A DNA stretch of 53,583 nt from Aeromicrobium sp. (GTDB lineage Bacteria > Actinomycetota > Actinomycetes > Propionibacteriales > Nocardioidaceae): positions 1-53,583 of the forward strand of contig JACMOZ010000039.1 in NCBI GenBank assembly GCA_014377785.1. Direction: 5' to 3'. Positions 24,606 through 34,997 of this stretch are shown here, piece after piece. Under the pieces are notes generated by a model. It was not told the DNA's origin and ran no database searches. It saw nothing but the letters and a program-made list of their open reading frames with translations. Within the stretch, counting starts at the first letter, position 1, and every line of letters starts with the position of its first letter. A program made the position numbers and the translations under genes.

Positions 24606-27600
24606 TGGCAATTCGTCATTTCATACACGCCGTCTATGCCGAGTCGTGCCTGCGGGTCGAGAAGCATTGCGGCTTCGCGAGCGCGCACACCCTTGTCGCC
24701 GAACCGGCGGTCGGCCGGACGTTCGTACATGGGTTTGCCGCCGCACATCGCCCGAGCAAGACGCATCCGACCGTCGATCGCGCGTTGATGAGAGCGGGCG
24801 ACATAGGACTCTCGTTCGTCCGCGGGCAGGGCTTCAAGGAAGGCCTGCGGGTGAACGACGGCGATGAGTCCGGACACGTGGCCGAAGCCCAGGCTTGTCA
24901 ACAGCCCGGCCTTGAGTCCCCCGTAGACGAGCGGTTCGCGCAACCAGACCAAGTGATCGTTCTCGGCCAACACGTCGTCGACACAGTCCAGGCTGCGGTT
25001 CGGCGGTATGACGCCGCCTCGAAGCACCTGGCACAGGCCGATGAGCTGGAAGGCCGCCGCGCCGCCCTTGGCGTGACCCGTTATCGACTTTTGCGACACG
25101 ACGAACAGCGGGTTGCCCGCGCTGCGGCCGAGCGCGCCGGCCAGACGTTCGTGCAGTTCGGACTCGTTGGGGTCATTTGCATTGGTCGATGTGTCGTGCT
25201 TGGAGATCACCGCGATGTCATCGGCCCGGACGCCGAGTTTGGCGAGGGACTTCGCGAGTTGTGAATCCGGTCCGCCCCGACCGGCGCTGAGGGCGCCGAT
25301 GCCCGGAGCCGGGATCGACGTATGGATCCCGTCGGCGAACGAACCCGCCCAGCCGACCACACCGAGCACCGGCAGACCCATACGGGCCGCAATGTCTCCG
25401 CGGGCCAGCAGAATAGTGCCGCCGCCCTGTGCTTCGACAAATCCTCCTCGGCGACGGTCGTTGGCCCGGGAGTAGTAGCGGTTGTCGATGCCCTTGGCTT
25501 CCATGGAGGCGGTGTCGGCCGTTGCCGACATGTCGCCGAAGCCCACAATGCCTTCGACGCCCAGATCGTCGAACCCACCGGCGACAACGACATCGGCCTT
25601 GCCGAGCCTGATCTTGTCGACGCCTTCTTCGACCGACACGGCCGTGGTGGCACAAGCGGCAACCGGATGCACCATGGCGCCGTAGCCACCGACATAGGAC
25701 TGCATCACGTGAGCGGCGATGACGTTCGGCAGCGCTTCCTGCAACAAGTCGTTGGGCTTGCTTTCGCCCAGGAGCGTGTCGATGTAGAGCGAGTGCATCG
25801 ACTGCATGCCGCCCAAGCCGGTGCCCTGAGTGTTGGCAACGAGCGAAGGGTGGACCCAACGCATGAGCTCGGAGGGGTTGAAGCCGCTGCTGAGGAACGC
25901 GTCCACGGTGCAGATCAGGTTCCATACGGCAACGCGGTCGAGCGAATCGACCATGTCCGCCGGGATCCCCCAGACGGTCGGATCGAAACCGGTCGGGATC
26001 TGTCCACCCACGGTGCGGGTCAGTTTCATCCGGCGCGGAACGCGGATTTCGGTGCCGGCACTGCGGGTGACCTTCCAGTCACCGTCGTTGCCCGGTTCGA
26101 TCGTCGTATGTTCGACATCGGCATCGCGAATGGCTTGCGCTTCGGACTCACTGGTCACCACGAAGGTGAGGTCCTTGTCGAGGAACACCGAGGTCAGCAA
26201 TGGTGCACTGTTGTCGACCATCGAGCCGGAATCACCATAGGTACGGACGCCACAGGCCTCCACAACGGTGTCGTGATAACGATCGGCGATCTCCGACTCG
26301 GGGACGAAGTCTCCCGATTCGACGTCATACCAACCAGCCTTCGGCTCGTTTTCCCAGCCGACGAGCCCCATCGTCCAGGCGAGCTCGAGGACGCCGGCGG
26401 CCGACAATTCGTCGCTGACTTCCATTTCGAATCGCGTCCGTGAGGAACCGTAGGGGCCGAGTTCGCCGGCACCGACGATGACGACCATGTCTTCGAGGGT
26501 CGTGTCGAGTTCAGTCCAGTCCACGGGCGCGGTTTGCTCATAATGCGAGGGCGACTCGGGAAGCGCCGGAATCGTGCCAGTCAGGTCTTTTTCCTCGACT
26601 GCCTCGAGCTCGACGTCGGCGGCAAGCGCGCGCATATCGAGTTTGACGCCGGCGAGCCCACCAGTGAAGTCAAGCGTGAGCGGTGCGTCTTGGGCCGAGA
26701 TACGGGCGTCGACGCTGCAGGCGCCGAGCAGAGCCTGCGCCATGTCGCTGGTCGACCAGGTGCGGACGCCAGCTTCTTCAACAGCGTCGACGAGTGGATC
26801 GTTCTGACCCATGAGCCCGGTGCCGCGGACCCAGCCGATTATGGCGTGGGCGATGCTGACCCGGTCCTTCCAGCTTTCCTCGGCGTTCCATTTGGCGACG
26901 ATCGCGTCAAGGGCCGCTTTCGCCTCACCGTAAGCGCCGTCGCCGCCGAACATGCCGCGGTTGGGCGAGCCGGGGAGTACGACGTGCAGGACGGCATCGA
27001 TGTCAACGTCCTGGCCGTGTTCGCTCAAAGTGCCGATGAGGCGTTCGACCGACCAGAGCAGGATACGCATTTCGATTTCGGAGTGAGAACCAGCATCGGT
27101 CATGTCACCGGCGACTCGTCCTGCTGCGAACGGGAACAACAACGTCGGTGTCATGGCCGACTTGATGACCGTGCTCTTACCGCCTTGGGACTCGGTCTGC
27201 TCGTTGCAGACCCAGTCGGCGAGCGCGTCGACGTCGGCGAACGATGCCATGTTCGCGGGGACGACCCAGAGGGCCGCACCGGCGCGGGCGTTGTCGCGGT
27301 AGAGCGAGCGATAGAACGACAAGCGCTCGTGGTTGAGACCCGATGTTGTCGCGACCACCGTTGCTCCACCGGCGAGAAGTTTGGCGACGATGCCAGCGGC
27401 GATCGAACCCTTGCTCGCACCGGTGACGACGGCGACGTCGTCGCTCCAGGTTCCGACCGAATCCGTGGCCGCCTGTGCGGCAATTGCGTCATAACGCCCC
27501 GCGAGTTCTTCCTTGCCTTCGGTACGTGCGCGCTCGGCCCACCATGTTGCCTGCGCGGCAACCGTGTCTCCGGCGGCGTCGAACGAACCCATCGGTTCGC

Positions 27601-30600
27601 TTGTCCCGAGCGCCGTCGAAGGGCCGACCCAGATGCGGGCCAGATCTTCGCGTGCGGTGGCCCATCGGTCATCGAGGAGAACGACTCTGGCCGATTCGAA
27701 CGCCGGAGCGGTCAGTTTGGCCCAGTCGCTGCCGAGTTCGGCGGCGACGCGTTCGAGCACGATTGCATCGGCTTCATCACCGGACATTGCTTCGACGGGA
27801 ACGGCGAGGTTGAGTTCGTTCAGCAGATGCCTGGCAGTCGAGGCGAGTACGCCGTCGGGGCCGGTGATCTGGGCAGTGATCTCGCCCAGTGCCGCAGCGT
27901 CGACGGTGGATTCGCCTCCGGTGGTGGCCGGCAGGTCGACCGAGACGCCGCGGCGTGCTGCCACAGCTGATACGGCGGCGTCGATGGCGGCGTCAACATC
28001 GGCACCGTTGGCGGGCGCTCCTTGCTCGCCGAAGGCTCCACCGCGAACGCTTGTGCCCTCACGACTGCTCATGGCCAACTGGGCCGTCACGTGTTGAGCC
28101 CAACCGGCGCCCAGTTGCCACACGTCGGTGACGCGTTCGGAAATGGCGGCCTGGCGACGGCCCGTCGGGCCGAGCGCCTTGCGGAGGACGTCGGCAATGG
28201 CTTCAGCCAGAACCGGACCGAAAGGCTTATACCCGCGACCGAGGCGGTTCACCGTTTCGGCCAACGCACGCATGTCGGCGTCGGCAGCACCGTCGATGGC
28301 GCCGAGGCCGAGCTCGCCACCTAAGTCGACGAGCAACTGGTTGCGACGCGAGGACACGCCGTCGCAGAGGGTCTCGATCGAGTCGGCGGCACCAATCTGG
28401 TCGATGCGAAGTTTTGTCCACATCGCGACCAGGATCTGGGTGGCATCGGCGGCATCGAAGGGCAAGTCGGCAGGACGCGCCGCGCCGCTGGCAGCAACGG
28501 GCGCCGACGGGACGGCGGCCGCGGCGACTGGCGCTGCGCTCGACTCTTCGGATGCAGGGGCGTCGTCGTCAAGAGCGGCGGGCTCTTCGTCGGTGGAGAA
28601 CACCGCAGCGCTGTCACGTTCGATGTTGAGAACTTCGACGGCACCGCCATGACGACCTGGGAGCTTGAGCGTCGACGTCGCCAGGTTGGCAACAGTCGGC
28701 GCCTGACCGACGCCGATTTCGATGAAGCGTTCGACGTCGATGTCCGGACCGAACAACAGGTCTTGCGTCTCGATCCAGCGGACCGGGCTGGCGAACTGCC
28801 ACGCGAGCAACTCGATGAGCACCGTGCGGCACAGTTTGCCGGAGTTGGCCGCCCATACGTCGAAGTCCGCAAGAACCGCGTTGAGCGGCTCGGACGGCAC
28901 GAGGTCGGCAATCTCCTGGACAAATTCGCGCTTCAGCGAGAACGGTTTCGGCACGAGGTTCGGGATGTAGCGACCGGTCAGGATCTCCGGATCGATTTGG
29001 GCGGGCAACAACTCTTCGAGCCGGTTGCGGAAGTCCGGAACTCCCCCGCGCAAGACGGACGAGTGGAACGGCACGTCGATGCCGGGCACGAGGATGAAGG
29101 CGCTGCGGCCACCGAAAGCGTCGCGCAACTTGTTGACTTCCACCTCGAGCCTGTCGAGGCCGGCGATCGTGCCGGCGATCGCATACTGCGAATCGCGGAG
29201 GTTGTAGTTGACGATCTCGAGGAACTCACCGGAGGCTTCGGCGACACCTTCGACGAACCCGCGGACGGTGTCGTCGTTCAATCCGAGCTGCGAAGGACGA
29301 ATCGCGGCGAGTCGGTAGTTGCTGCGTCCGGTGTTGTCGCGGGGCACCAGGGAGTGCATGACCGAGCCACGCTGGAACACGACTTCGACGACGGCTTCGA
29401 GCGGAATGACCTCGGAGACGGCCGCGAGCGCGTTGTATTCGCCGACCGAGTGGCCGGCCAGCATCGAACCCTCGACGAAGTTGCCGGACTCACGGAGTTC
29501 GGCCATCTGGGCGGCGCCGAGCGTCGCCATGGCGGCTTGAGTGAATTGCGTCAGGAACAGCACGCCGTCGGGGTGACGGTGTGTCACGCCGTTGGCTTTG
29601 AGCACTGTCGGGTTGTCGCGGACGACGGTCAGGATCGAGAATCCGAGGGCTTGGCGGGTATGCGCGTCGGCGCGGTCCCAGACCTCGCGGGCGGCCTTGG
29701 ACCGACCGTATCCGGCCATGCCCATGCCCTTGCTCTGGATGCCCTGACCCGGGAACGCGTATGCCGTGCGAGGAGCTTCGAGCCGAGCCGAGGCGGACAT
29801 GACAAGTTCGCCGTCGGCGCGGCAGGTGACGTCGACAATTTCGGCACCGCCATCGAGTGCCACGCGGTCGGCGCGGATCTCGACAACCGCTCCCGGACGC
29901 AGCGGCGCAAGGAAACGAGTCGTCCAACCGGTAATGCGGCGATGAGCGACCGCCTGTTGGGCGGCGGCCGAGAGCCACATGCCGTGGGCAATCGGTTTGC
30001 CAAGACCGGCTAGACGTGCGGCGGCGATGTTGACGTGGATCGGATTGTGGTCGCCAGAGACGACGGCAAAAGCTGTCATGTCCGACGGTGCGTTCAGTGA
30101 GATCGAGGCGCGCGAACGGCGCGACGTGTCGGTGACTTCTTCGCTTGCCGCTCCGCCCGCACGCCGCGGATCTTCGAGCTTCTCCGTGCCGCTGCGGCCG
30201 CGAATCGCGAATCGTTCGGTGAGGGCGGCGATTGCCGTGGCGCCGTCATTGACGGCGACCTCGACAATCACGACACGACCAACTTCGGTTTCGGAAATCG
30301 ATGTGATTTTCGCGTCGATCGTCAGAGAGGCGTTGGTTGTAGGCAGCGGGGCGAGGAGATGGACGGCGTGATCGAGGTGGACCAGGTCGAGCATCCCCTC
30401 GATGACGGGCGTGCCGTCGGCGGCCGTGACGTCGCCGAGAGTGGCGAAGACGGCCGGCCAGGACAGCCCCACGAGGACGTCGGGCACGGCATACTTGGGC
30501 TTGTCGCTGCCGCGGGCGGTGGTAACGCCCTGGTGATCGGCGATCAGATCGGCGCTCCATGGGGCTACGAGCGTCGCCACGCCGTCGCTCACATGGGGAA

Positions 30601-33600
30601 GTGTTCCACCGGCCGCGCCGGTCAGCAGTCCGGTCATCGCATCGGTCGCCGCTTCGGTCGTGACGACGGGGGCGCCACCAGTGGCGACGGCATCGCCAAT
30701 GTCGATCGTCAGCGACAACTTCCTTTCAGACGGCGCTGCCGCCAGCGGGACCGTGAGTTGTGCGGAGTGTGAGCCTTCGATGGTGATGGCAGCGCCGGTT
30801 TCGGGATGCTCGGCGAGGAACTCGTCGACGATCACCCAGTCGGTACCGAGCCGGTGAATCGGGTTGCGGGTCATACGACCTGCCCAGAGGACATCTGGCG
30901 AGCCGAGAACGAGTGAAAGGACATCTCCGATGACGCCGCTCGTCCTGAGCCCCGTCGAAGGGTCGACCCGGCGGCGACCGGACACGCGCAACGGCGCATC
31001 TCCCGAAGCGAGAAGTCCGTCCATGGTGACTTCTTCGAAGCGTTGCAGGAGTTCGGCGATGGGTTCGTTGACGCGTTGAATCCCGGCAACCGATACCGGT
31101 CCCGGAATGATGCAGACCTGATCGGCGCCATAACGCTCGTCATGGGCCTGCCACAGCGAATCCGAACGCCACCAACGGCGTACGTCGCCGTCGAGCACGG
31201 GGACGAAGTTGACCGGTTTGCCCGGCGTTCGGCAAAGGTCGACGAAGAACGGGACGTCGGCCGGGTGGAGGATGACGCTTTCGGCGTGGGGGTAGGCAGC
31301 CACAAGTTGCCGTAGCGCTTCCGCCCCATTGTCGACCGAGGAAGCATCGGCGAACAGCGTTGGGATCTGGCCACGGTCGGCGTCGTGCAAGCGCGCTTCG
31401 GCTTGCTGGATCATGCTGTGGAAGCGGTCGCGCTGGGTCACGTCGAGCCACACATTGGCGCCGGACAGTTCGACAAATCGTTCGAGCCATGCGGCGTAGG
31501 TCATGGACTCGACATCGCCGAAGTAAGGCTTGGCGGTGGCGTTAAGGGCGGCGATGATCTCGTCACGGCGTTCAGCGACCGCGTCGGCATCGCCGGCGAC
31601 CTCGTCGAGAAGTCGACCGCAACGCGAAGCGGTGTTGTCGATTTCGTGGATGTCGGCGCCAAGTTGGCTGAGACCGGAGGCCATGCCGCCCGAAGCGGTG
31701 CCCGCACCTACCCAATCGGTGGTGCCGGGCGTGTCGACCAGCAATTGTTTGACCGCGGGAGTGGTCGTGGCTTCGAGTGTCGCCATAGCCGCGGTGCCGA
31801 CGAAGATGCCGTCGAGCGGCATCGACGGGTAGCCGAATTTCTGCGCCCAGCTGCCGTTGAGGTAATCGGCTGCGATTTCGGGGGTGCCGATGCCGCCACC
31901 GACGCACAAGACGACGTTTTCGCAATCACGCAGGTCGCCGTAGGTGGCAATGAGGAGTTCGTCGAGGTCTTCCCAGGAGTGGTGTCCGCCGGCCTTGCCG
32001 CCTTCGATCTGGACGATGATCGGCGTCGGGGTAACTTCCTTCGCGATCTGGATGACCGACTTGATCTGTTTGAGGGTGCCCGGCTTGAAAACGACGTGAT
32101 TGATGTCGGCGTCGCGCAGTTCGGCGATGAGGGCAACGGCGTCATCGAGTTCGGGAACACCGGCCGTGACAATCACGCCGTCGATTGCCGCACCGGCGGC
32201 GCGGGCGCGCTGAACGAGTCGCTTGTTGCCGATCTGGAGTTTCCAGAGGTATGGGTCGAGGAACAACGAATTGAATTGGAACGTACGGCCCGGATCGAGG
32301 AGTTCGCCCATTTCGGCGATGCGATCGGCAAAGATCTCCTCGGTCACCTGACCGCCGCCGGCGAGTTCGGCCCAGAAGCCGGCGTTGGCGGCAGCAGCAA
32401 CGATTTTGGCGTCGACCGTCGTGGGCGTCATACCGGCGAGCAGGATCGGCGAGCGGCCGGTGAGCTTGGTGAAGCGGGTTTCGACATGGAGACGGCCGTC
32501 GGGCAGGGCAACGACCTTGGGCGCATAGGCGGACCAGGGCTGCTTGCGACGCGGAGCGGCGCCGGCGCTGGTCAGTTCTCGGTGACCTCGACGGGTCGTG
32601 GTGGCGATGACCACGGCTCCGCGTCCGCGAAGTTCCTTGGCGGACAGCTGCGCGATGAGTTGGGCCGGGCCGAGGTCGAGGATCCAGCTCGCTCCGGCAT
32701 CGACGGCCGAATCGAGGATCTCGACCCAATCGACCGGATCGACGATCGACTTCATCGCAAGGCCACGGGCGCGCTCGACGTCGAGACCGCATAGACCGGC
32801 CCATTCGGCGACGAGTTCGGCTGCTTCGGTCAAAAGCGGATGGTGGAACGCCGCCTGTGCGTTCAGGGTTTCGAAGACGGGTGCGAAAGGAGCTCCACCA
32901 CGGATCTTGCGATCGAGTTCAGCCTTGTCTGCGGCGGCAACCTCTTCGCAGGTGGCTTGCACAGCGCGGACGTCGGCCGGCGAACCAGACACGACGACCG
33001 AACGTCGACCGTTGCGGATGCCAATGACGGCGTTATTGATTTTGGGGAGCGTCTTGATGATTTCGGCGATGTGCTCAGGCCTCACACCCGAAATGTTGAT
33101 CATCGCTTTGCCCAGAAGATTGCGGCGTCGGCCGACAATCGTCGTTGCGGCGCCGATCATACGGGCGATCGCCAGGATCTCCGCGTCGTCGGCGCCTTCG
33201 GCGGCGGCCTTGGCGAGATGACCTTGAGAGTGGGCAATGACGGCGACGGGGGCAGTCAGCTGCGGATCGATGCCCTGGCGGCGCAAGGCGCGGAGTCCGG
33301 CCAACTGGGTCAGGAGGATGCCCGGAAGAGAGACGGCGGTGGCAGCGAGTTCGTCGGCGGCCGGCACATCGGCGGCGTCGGTGTCTTCGGCTGAAGCCGC
33401 AATCGCGAGCTGATTAGCCCACGTGACGGGGTCGAAAGCGGAGTCAATGCGTGCAAATTCGTCGGCCACAGGTGCCGTCAAACGCGTCGACTCCTGGACC
33501 AACGACGTCATGTCCCCTTCCAGGGCGAAGTCGCGGATCAGGTCGGCAAAGGGCTCGAGCCAGGGAGTACCTTGACCGCCGAAGGCGAGCGCATATGGCT

Positions 33601-33682
33601 CACCGCCGTTGAGGCGGTCGACGAGGGTGGTGCGGTGTTCAGTCGACGGGGCGAGCGGAGCCAAAGGTTCGATCGTAGTCAC
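24602..33682 (-). CDS. fas: Type I fatty acid synthase, single chain
   Basis: A 3026-residue multienzyme making acyl-CoAs from acetyl- and malonyl-CoA. Domain order matches mycobacterial FAS I: acetyltransferase (FGGQGTPW; AHSQGH Ser near 151), enoyl reductase (LLAGMTPTT near 414), dehydratase (HNPIHVN near 1211), malonyl/palmitoyl transferase (FPGQGIQSKG; GHSVGEY Ser near 1411), carrier domain (GVSSRRNQLL, Ser near 1776), ketoreductase (VVTGASKGSI near 2085) and ketosynthase (ACATTAVS Cys near 2676; HDTSTN and TGHAKGG His). I choose GTG 33682 (AAAGGGA upstream) because the longer start lies in the operator region. Two short repeat insertions are in the coding sequence (27600-27623, 30939-30963). 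Confidence 0.96.
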   Translation of the reverse strand: MTTIEPLAPLAPSTEHRTTLVDRLNGGEPYALAFGGQGTPWLEPFADLIRDFALEGDMTSLVQESTRLTAPVADEFARIDSAFDPVTWANQLAIAASAEDTDAADVPAADELAATAVSLPGILLTQLAGLRALRRQGIDPQLTAPVAVIAHSQGHLAKAAAEGADDAEILAIARMIGAATTIVGRRRNLLGKAMINISGVRPEHIAEIIKTLPKINNAVIGIRNGRRSVVVSGSPADVRAVQATCEEVAAADKAELDRKIRGGAPFAPVFETLNAQAAFHHPLLTEAAELVAEWAGLCGLDVERARGLAMKSIVDPVDWVEILDSAVDAGASWILDLGPAQLIAQLSAKELRGRGAVVIATTTRRGHRELTSAGAAPRRKQPWSAYAPKVVALPDGRLHVETRFTKLTGRSPILLAGMTPTTVDAKIVAAAANAGFWAELAGGGQVTEEIFADRIAEMGELLDPGRTFQFNSLFLDPYLWKLQIGNKRLVQRARAAGAAIDGVIVTAGVPELDDAVALIAELRDADINHVVFKPGTLKQIKSVIQIAKEVTPTPIIVQIEGGKAGGHHSWEDLDELLIATYGDLRDCENVVLCVGGGIGTPEIAADYLNGSWAQKFGYPSMPLDGIFVGTAAMATLEATTTPAVKQLLVDTPGTTDWVGAGTASGGMASGLSQLGADIHEIDNTASRCGRLLDEVAGDADAVAERRDEIIAALNATAKPYFGDVESMTYAAWLERFVELSGANVWLDVTQRDRFHSMIQQAEARLHDADRGQIPTLFADASSVDNGAEALRQLVAAYPHAESVILHPADVPFFVDLCRTPGKPVNFVPVLDGDVRRWWRSDSLWQAHDERYGADQVCIIPGPVSVAGIQRVNEPIAELLQRFEEVTMDGLLASGDAPLRVSGRRRVDPSTGLRTSGVIGDVLSLVLGSPDVLWAGRMTRNPIHRLGTDWVIVDEFLAEHPETGAAITIEGSHSAQLTVPLAAAPSERKLSLTIDIGDAVATGGAPVVTTEAATDAMTGLLTGAAGGTLPHVSDGVATLVAPWSADLIADHQGVTTARGSDKPKYAVPDVLVGLSWPAVFATLGDVTAADGTPVIEGMLDLVHLDHAVHLLAPLPTTNASLTIDAKITSISETEVGRVVIVEVAVNDGATAIAALTERFAIRGRSGTEKLEDPRRAGGAASEEVTDTSRRSRASISLNAPSDMTAFAVVSGDHNPIHVNIAAARLAGLGKPIAHGMWLSAAAQQAVAHRRITGWTTRFLAPLRPGAVVEIRADRVALDGGAEIVDVTCRADGELVMSASARLEAPRTAYAFPGQGIQSKGMGMAGYGRSKAAREVWDRADAHTRQALGFSILTVVRDNPTVLKANGVTHRHPDGVLFLTQFTQAAMATLGAAQMAELRESGNFVEGSMLAGHSVGEYNALAAVSEVIPLEAVVEVVFQRGSVMHSLVPRDNTGRSNYRLAAIRPSQLGLNDDTVRGFVEGVAEASGEFLEIVNYNLRDSQYAIAGTIAGLDRLEVEVNKLRDAFGGRSAFILVPGIDVPFHSSVLRGGVPDFRNRLEELLPAQIDPEILTGRYIPNLVPKPFSLKREFVQEIADLVPSEPLNAVLADFDVWAANSGKLCRTVLIELLAWQFASPVRWIETQDLLFGPDIDVERFIEIGVGQAPTVANLATSTLKLPGRHGGAVEVLNIERDSAAVFSTDEEPAALDDDAPASEESSAAPVAAAAVPSAPVAASGAARPADLPFDAADATQILVAMWTKLRIDQIGAADSIETLCDGVSSRRNQLLVDLGGELGLGAIDGAADADMRALAETVNRLGRGYKPFGPVLAEAIADVLRKALGPTGRRQAAISERVTDVWQLGAGWAQHVTAQLAMSSREGTSVRGGAFGEQGAPANGADVDAAIDAAVSAVAARRGVSVDLPATTGGESTVDAAALGEITAQITGPDGVLASTARHLLNELNLAVPVEAMSGDEADAIVLERVAAELGSDWAKLTAPAFESARVVLLDDRWATAREDLARIWVGPSTALGTSEPMGSFDAAGDTVAAQATWWAERARTEGKEELAGRYDAIAAQAATDSVGTWSDDVAVVTGASKGSIAAGIVAKLLAGGATVVATTSGLNHERLSFYRSLYRDNARAGAALWVVPANMASFADVDALADWVCNEQTESQGGKSTVIKSAMTPTLLFPFAAGRVAGDMTDAGSHSEIEMRILLWSVERLIGTLSEHGQDVDIDAVLHVVLPGSPNRGMFGGDGAYGEAKAALDAIVAKWNAEESWKDRVSIAHAIIGWVRGTGLMGQNDPLVDAVEEAGVRTWSTSDMAQALLGACSVDARISAQDAPLTLDFTGGLAGVKLDMRALAADVELEAVEEKDLTGTIPALPESPSHYEQTAPVDWTELDTTLEDMVVIVGAGELGPYGSSRTRFEMEVSDELSAAGVLELAWTMGLVGWENEPKAGWYDVESGDFVPESEIADRYHDTVVEACGVRTYGDSGSMVDNSAPLLTSVFLDKDLTFVVTSESEAQAIRDADVEHTTIEPGNDGDWKVTRSAGTEIRVPRRMKLTRTVGGQIPTGFDPTVWGIPADMVDSLDRVAVWNLICTVDAFLSSGFNPSELMRWVHPSLVANTQGTGLGGMQSMHSLYIDTLLGESKPNDLLQEALPNVIAAHVMQSYVGGYGAMVHPVAACATTAVSVEEGVDKIRLGKADVVVAGGFDDLGVEGIVGFGDMSATADTASMEAKGIDNRYYSRANDRRRGGFVEAQGGGTILLARGDIAARMGLPVLGVVGWAGSFADGIHTSIPAPGIGALSAGRGGPDSQLAKSLAKLGVRADDIAVISKHDTSTNANDPNESELHERLAGALGRSAGNPLFVVSQKSITGHAKGGAAAFQLIGLCQVLRGGVIPPNRSLDCVDDVLAENDHLVWLREPLVYGGLKAGLLTSLGFGHVSGLIAVVHPQAFLEALPADERESYVARSHQRAIDGRMRLARAMCGGKPMYERPADRRFGDKGVRAREAAMLLDPQARLGIDGVYEMTNCQ
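27600..27623. repeat. Short dispersed repeat inside fas (copy C)
   Basis: CTTGTCCCGAGCGCCGTCGA followed by AGGG. It resembles copies at 30939 and 39428. In frame it encodes VGPSTALGTS in the linker before the ketoreductase. Confidence 0.6.
30939..30963. repeat. Short dispersed repeat inside fas (copy B)
   Basis: CTCGTCCTGAGCCCCGTCGA followed by AGGGT. In frame it encodes VDPSTGLRTSG within the region before the dehydratase part. Confidence 0.6.
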
Positions 33683-33754
33683 TGGTAAGTCCCTTTTGTT
33701 GCTGCCGCCGACCAGGTTCGACCGGTTGGGCATACAACCATTGTGCCACAAATC

Positions 33755-33791
33755 TGAGGTTTCCCTCATGTTTTACCTGAGGTTTTCCTCA
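33755..33791 (-). promoter_or_regulatory. Paired TGAGG-N4-CCTCA operators ahead of fas
   Basis: TGAGGTTTCCCTCA (33755-33768) and TGAGGTTTTCCTCA (33778-33791) lie 73-109 bp upstream of the fas GTG. The outer one is identical to the inner site of the carboxylase operon (21297). The intergenic space to lysR (33938) is about 255 bp, and I see no other gene in it. Confidence 0.65.
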
Positions 33792-33937
33792 ACTTTTTCA
33801 ACGGCTTGGGATAACCAGCGCAAACGCACGATCGACGTGACCCAGTTCACTCGGAATAAGACAGCCTGCGACCTCGATCTGGACAGTCACCGCGCCGCGC
33901 CAAATCGCGGCTAGGCTCAGCCTCAGGGGGGTGTTCC

Positions 33938-34897
33938 ATGGAAATCGAAACACGGCACTTGCGGCTGGTGAAAGCGGTTGCCGACGAAGGCAGCATCACG
34001 CGGGCCGCCAGCGTGCTGGGGATGACACAACCGGCACTGACTCGGCAACTTCGACGAGTCGAGGACAACCTCGGCGGTCCGCTGTTCGAACGCTCACGCA
34101 CTGGTGTGGCGCAGACTCCCCTCGGACGACTAGTTCTCGGCCGGGCCAATGCCGTCTTGTCGGTCATCGACTCGTTGCGGACCGATGTTGCCGATGGCCC
34201 GTTGCCCGCGCAAGTGCGCATCGGTGTCAGGTTCGGCAACGCCTTGGTGGGGTTGATGCGCGGATTGCGCTCAACGCTCCCGAGCACCGAAATCGTGACC
34301 GACAGCGAAACACGCATCGACGGACTGATCGATCTGGTGAATTCCGGACGTCTCGACTTCGCAGTGATACACGAATTCGTCGGACACGAAATTCGGCTGG
34401 ACTCCCGGCTGATCGCACGACCGGTCGGTTGCGAGCCCGCCTTTGTCCTGATGGCGGTCGATCACCCGTTGTCCGGCCGTGACGAACTGGAACTGGCCGA
34501 ACTTGCCGCCGAACGATGGCTCCTCTCCCCCCTCGACATGGATCGGGAGGCCGACTGCATGACGCGGATTTGCTACGAAGCAGGATTTTCGCCGAAGATC
34601 AGCCACTACCTCGGCGACGGCCTGGCCGTCGAACTCATACGCGCCGGCGAGGCGATCGCGCTCAGCACCCCGACTAACCGCGATTCGGGCATGGTCATCA
34701 AACCGCTCGTCGGGTCGCCAATGCGCGTACGCCGCCTTCTACTCACCGGGCAGGACAACCCCTTCGTCGAGCATCTCGACAAGTTGGCCCGCTTCACGGC
34801 AGACGTGCTGACCGAAACCCTGGAACGGCAACCGACATACAGCGCGTGGCGTGCTCGTTATGGAGCGTTACCCTCCGGCCCGCGCTTCCCCCTCTGA
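33938..34897 (+). CDS. LysR family transcriptional regulator
   Basis: A 319-residue LysR regulator. The N-terminal winged helix is MEIETRHLRLVKAVADEGSITRAASVLGMTQPALTRQLRRVEDNLGGPLFER. A periplasmic-binding-like ligand domain follows (VRIGVRFGNALVGLMRGL..., residues about 90-300). Divergent from fas, so regulation of fas or of itself from the shared interval is possible, though the TGAGG palindromes there do not look like a LysR T-N11-A site. Effector unknown. Confidence 0.88.
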   Translation: MEIETRHLRLVKAVADEGSITRAASVLGMTQPALTRQLRRVEDNLGGPLFERSRTGVAQTPLGRLVLGRANAVLSVIDSLRTDVADGPLPAQVRIGVRFGNALVGLMRGLRSTLPSTEIVTDSETRIDGLIDLVNSGRLDFAVIHEFVGHEIRLDSRLIARPVGCEPAFVLMAVDHPLSGRDELELAELAAERWLLSPLDMDREADCMTRICYEAGFSPKISHYLGDGLAVELIRAGEAIALSTPTNRDSGMVIKPLVGSPMRVRRLLLTGQDNPFVEHLDKLARFTADVLTETLERQPTYSAWRARYGALPSGPRFPL

Positions 34898-34997
34898 ACG
34901 CTGGCCTACGTCCGGCTGTGGCATGACCAGATGGCATGACCAGTCTGCTGCGAATGTGACTAGCCTCACGTCGTAATGCCAACCGAGAGGACATTTC

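Noticed and set aside
26534-32794. Long open frames antisense to fas (for example 26534-27970, 28649-30013, 31385-32794)
   Set aside because: They are mirror frames of a high-GC gene with strong codon bias. They have no family motifs, and the FAS I frame on the other strand is unambiguous.
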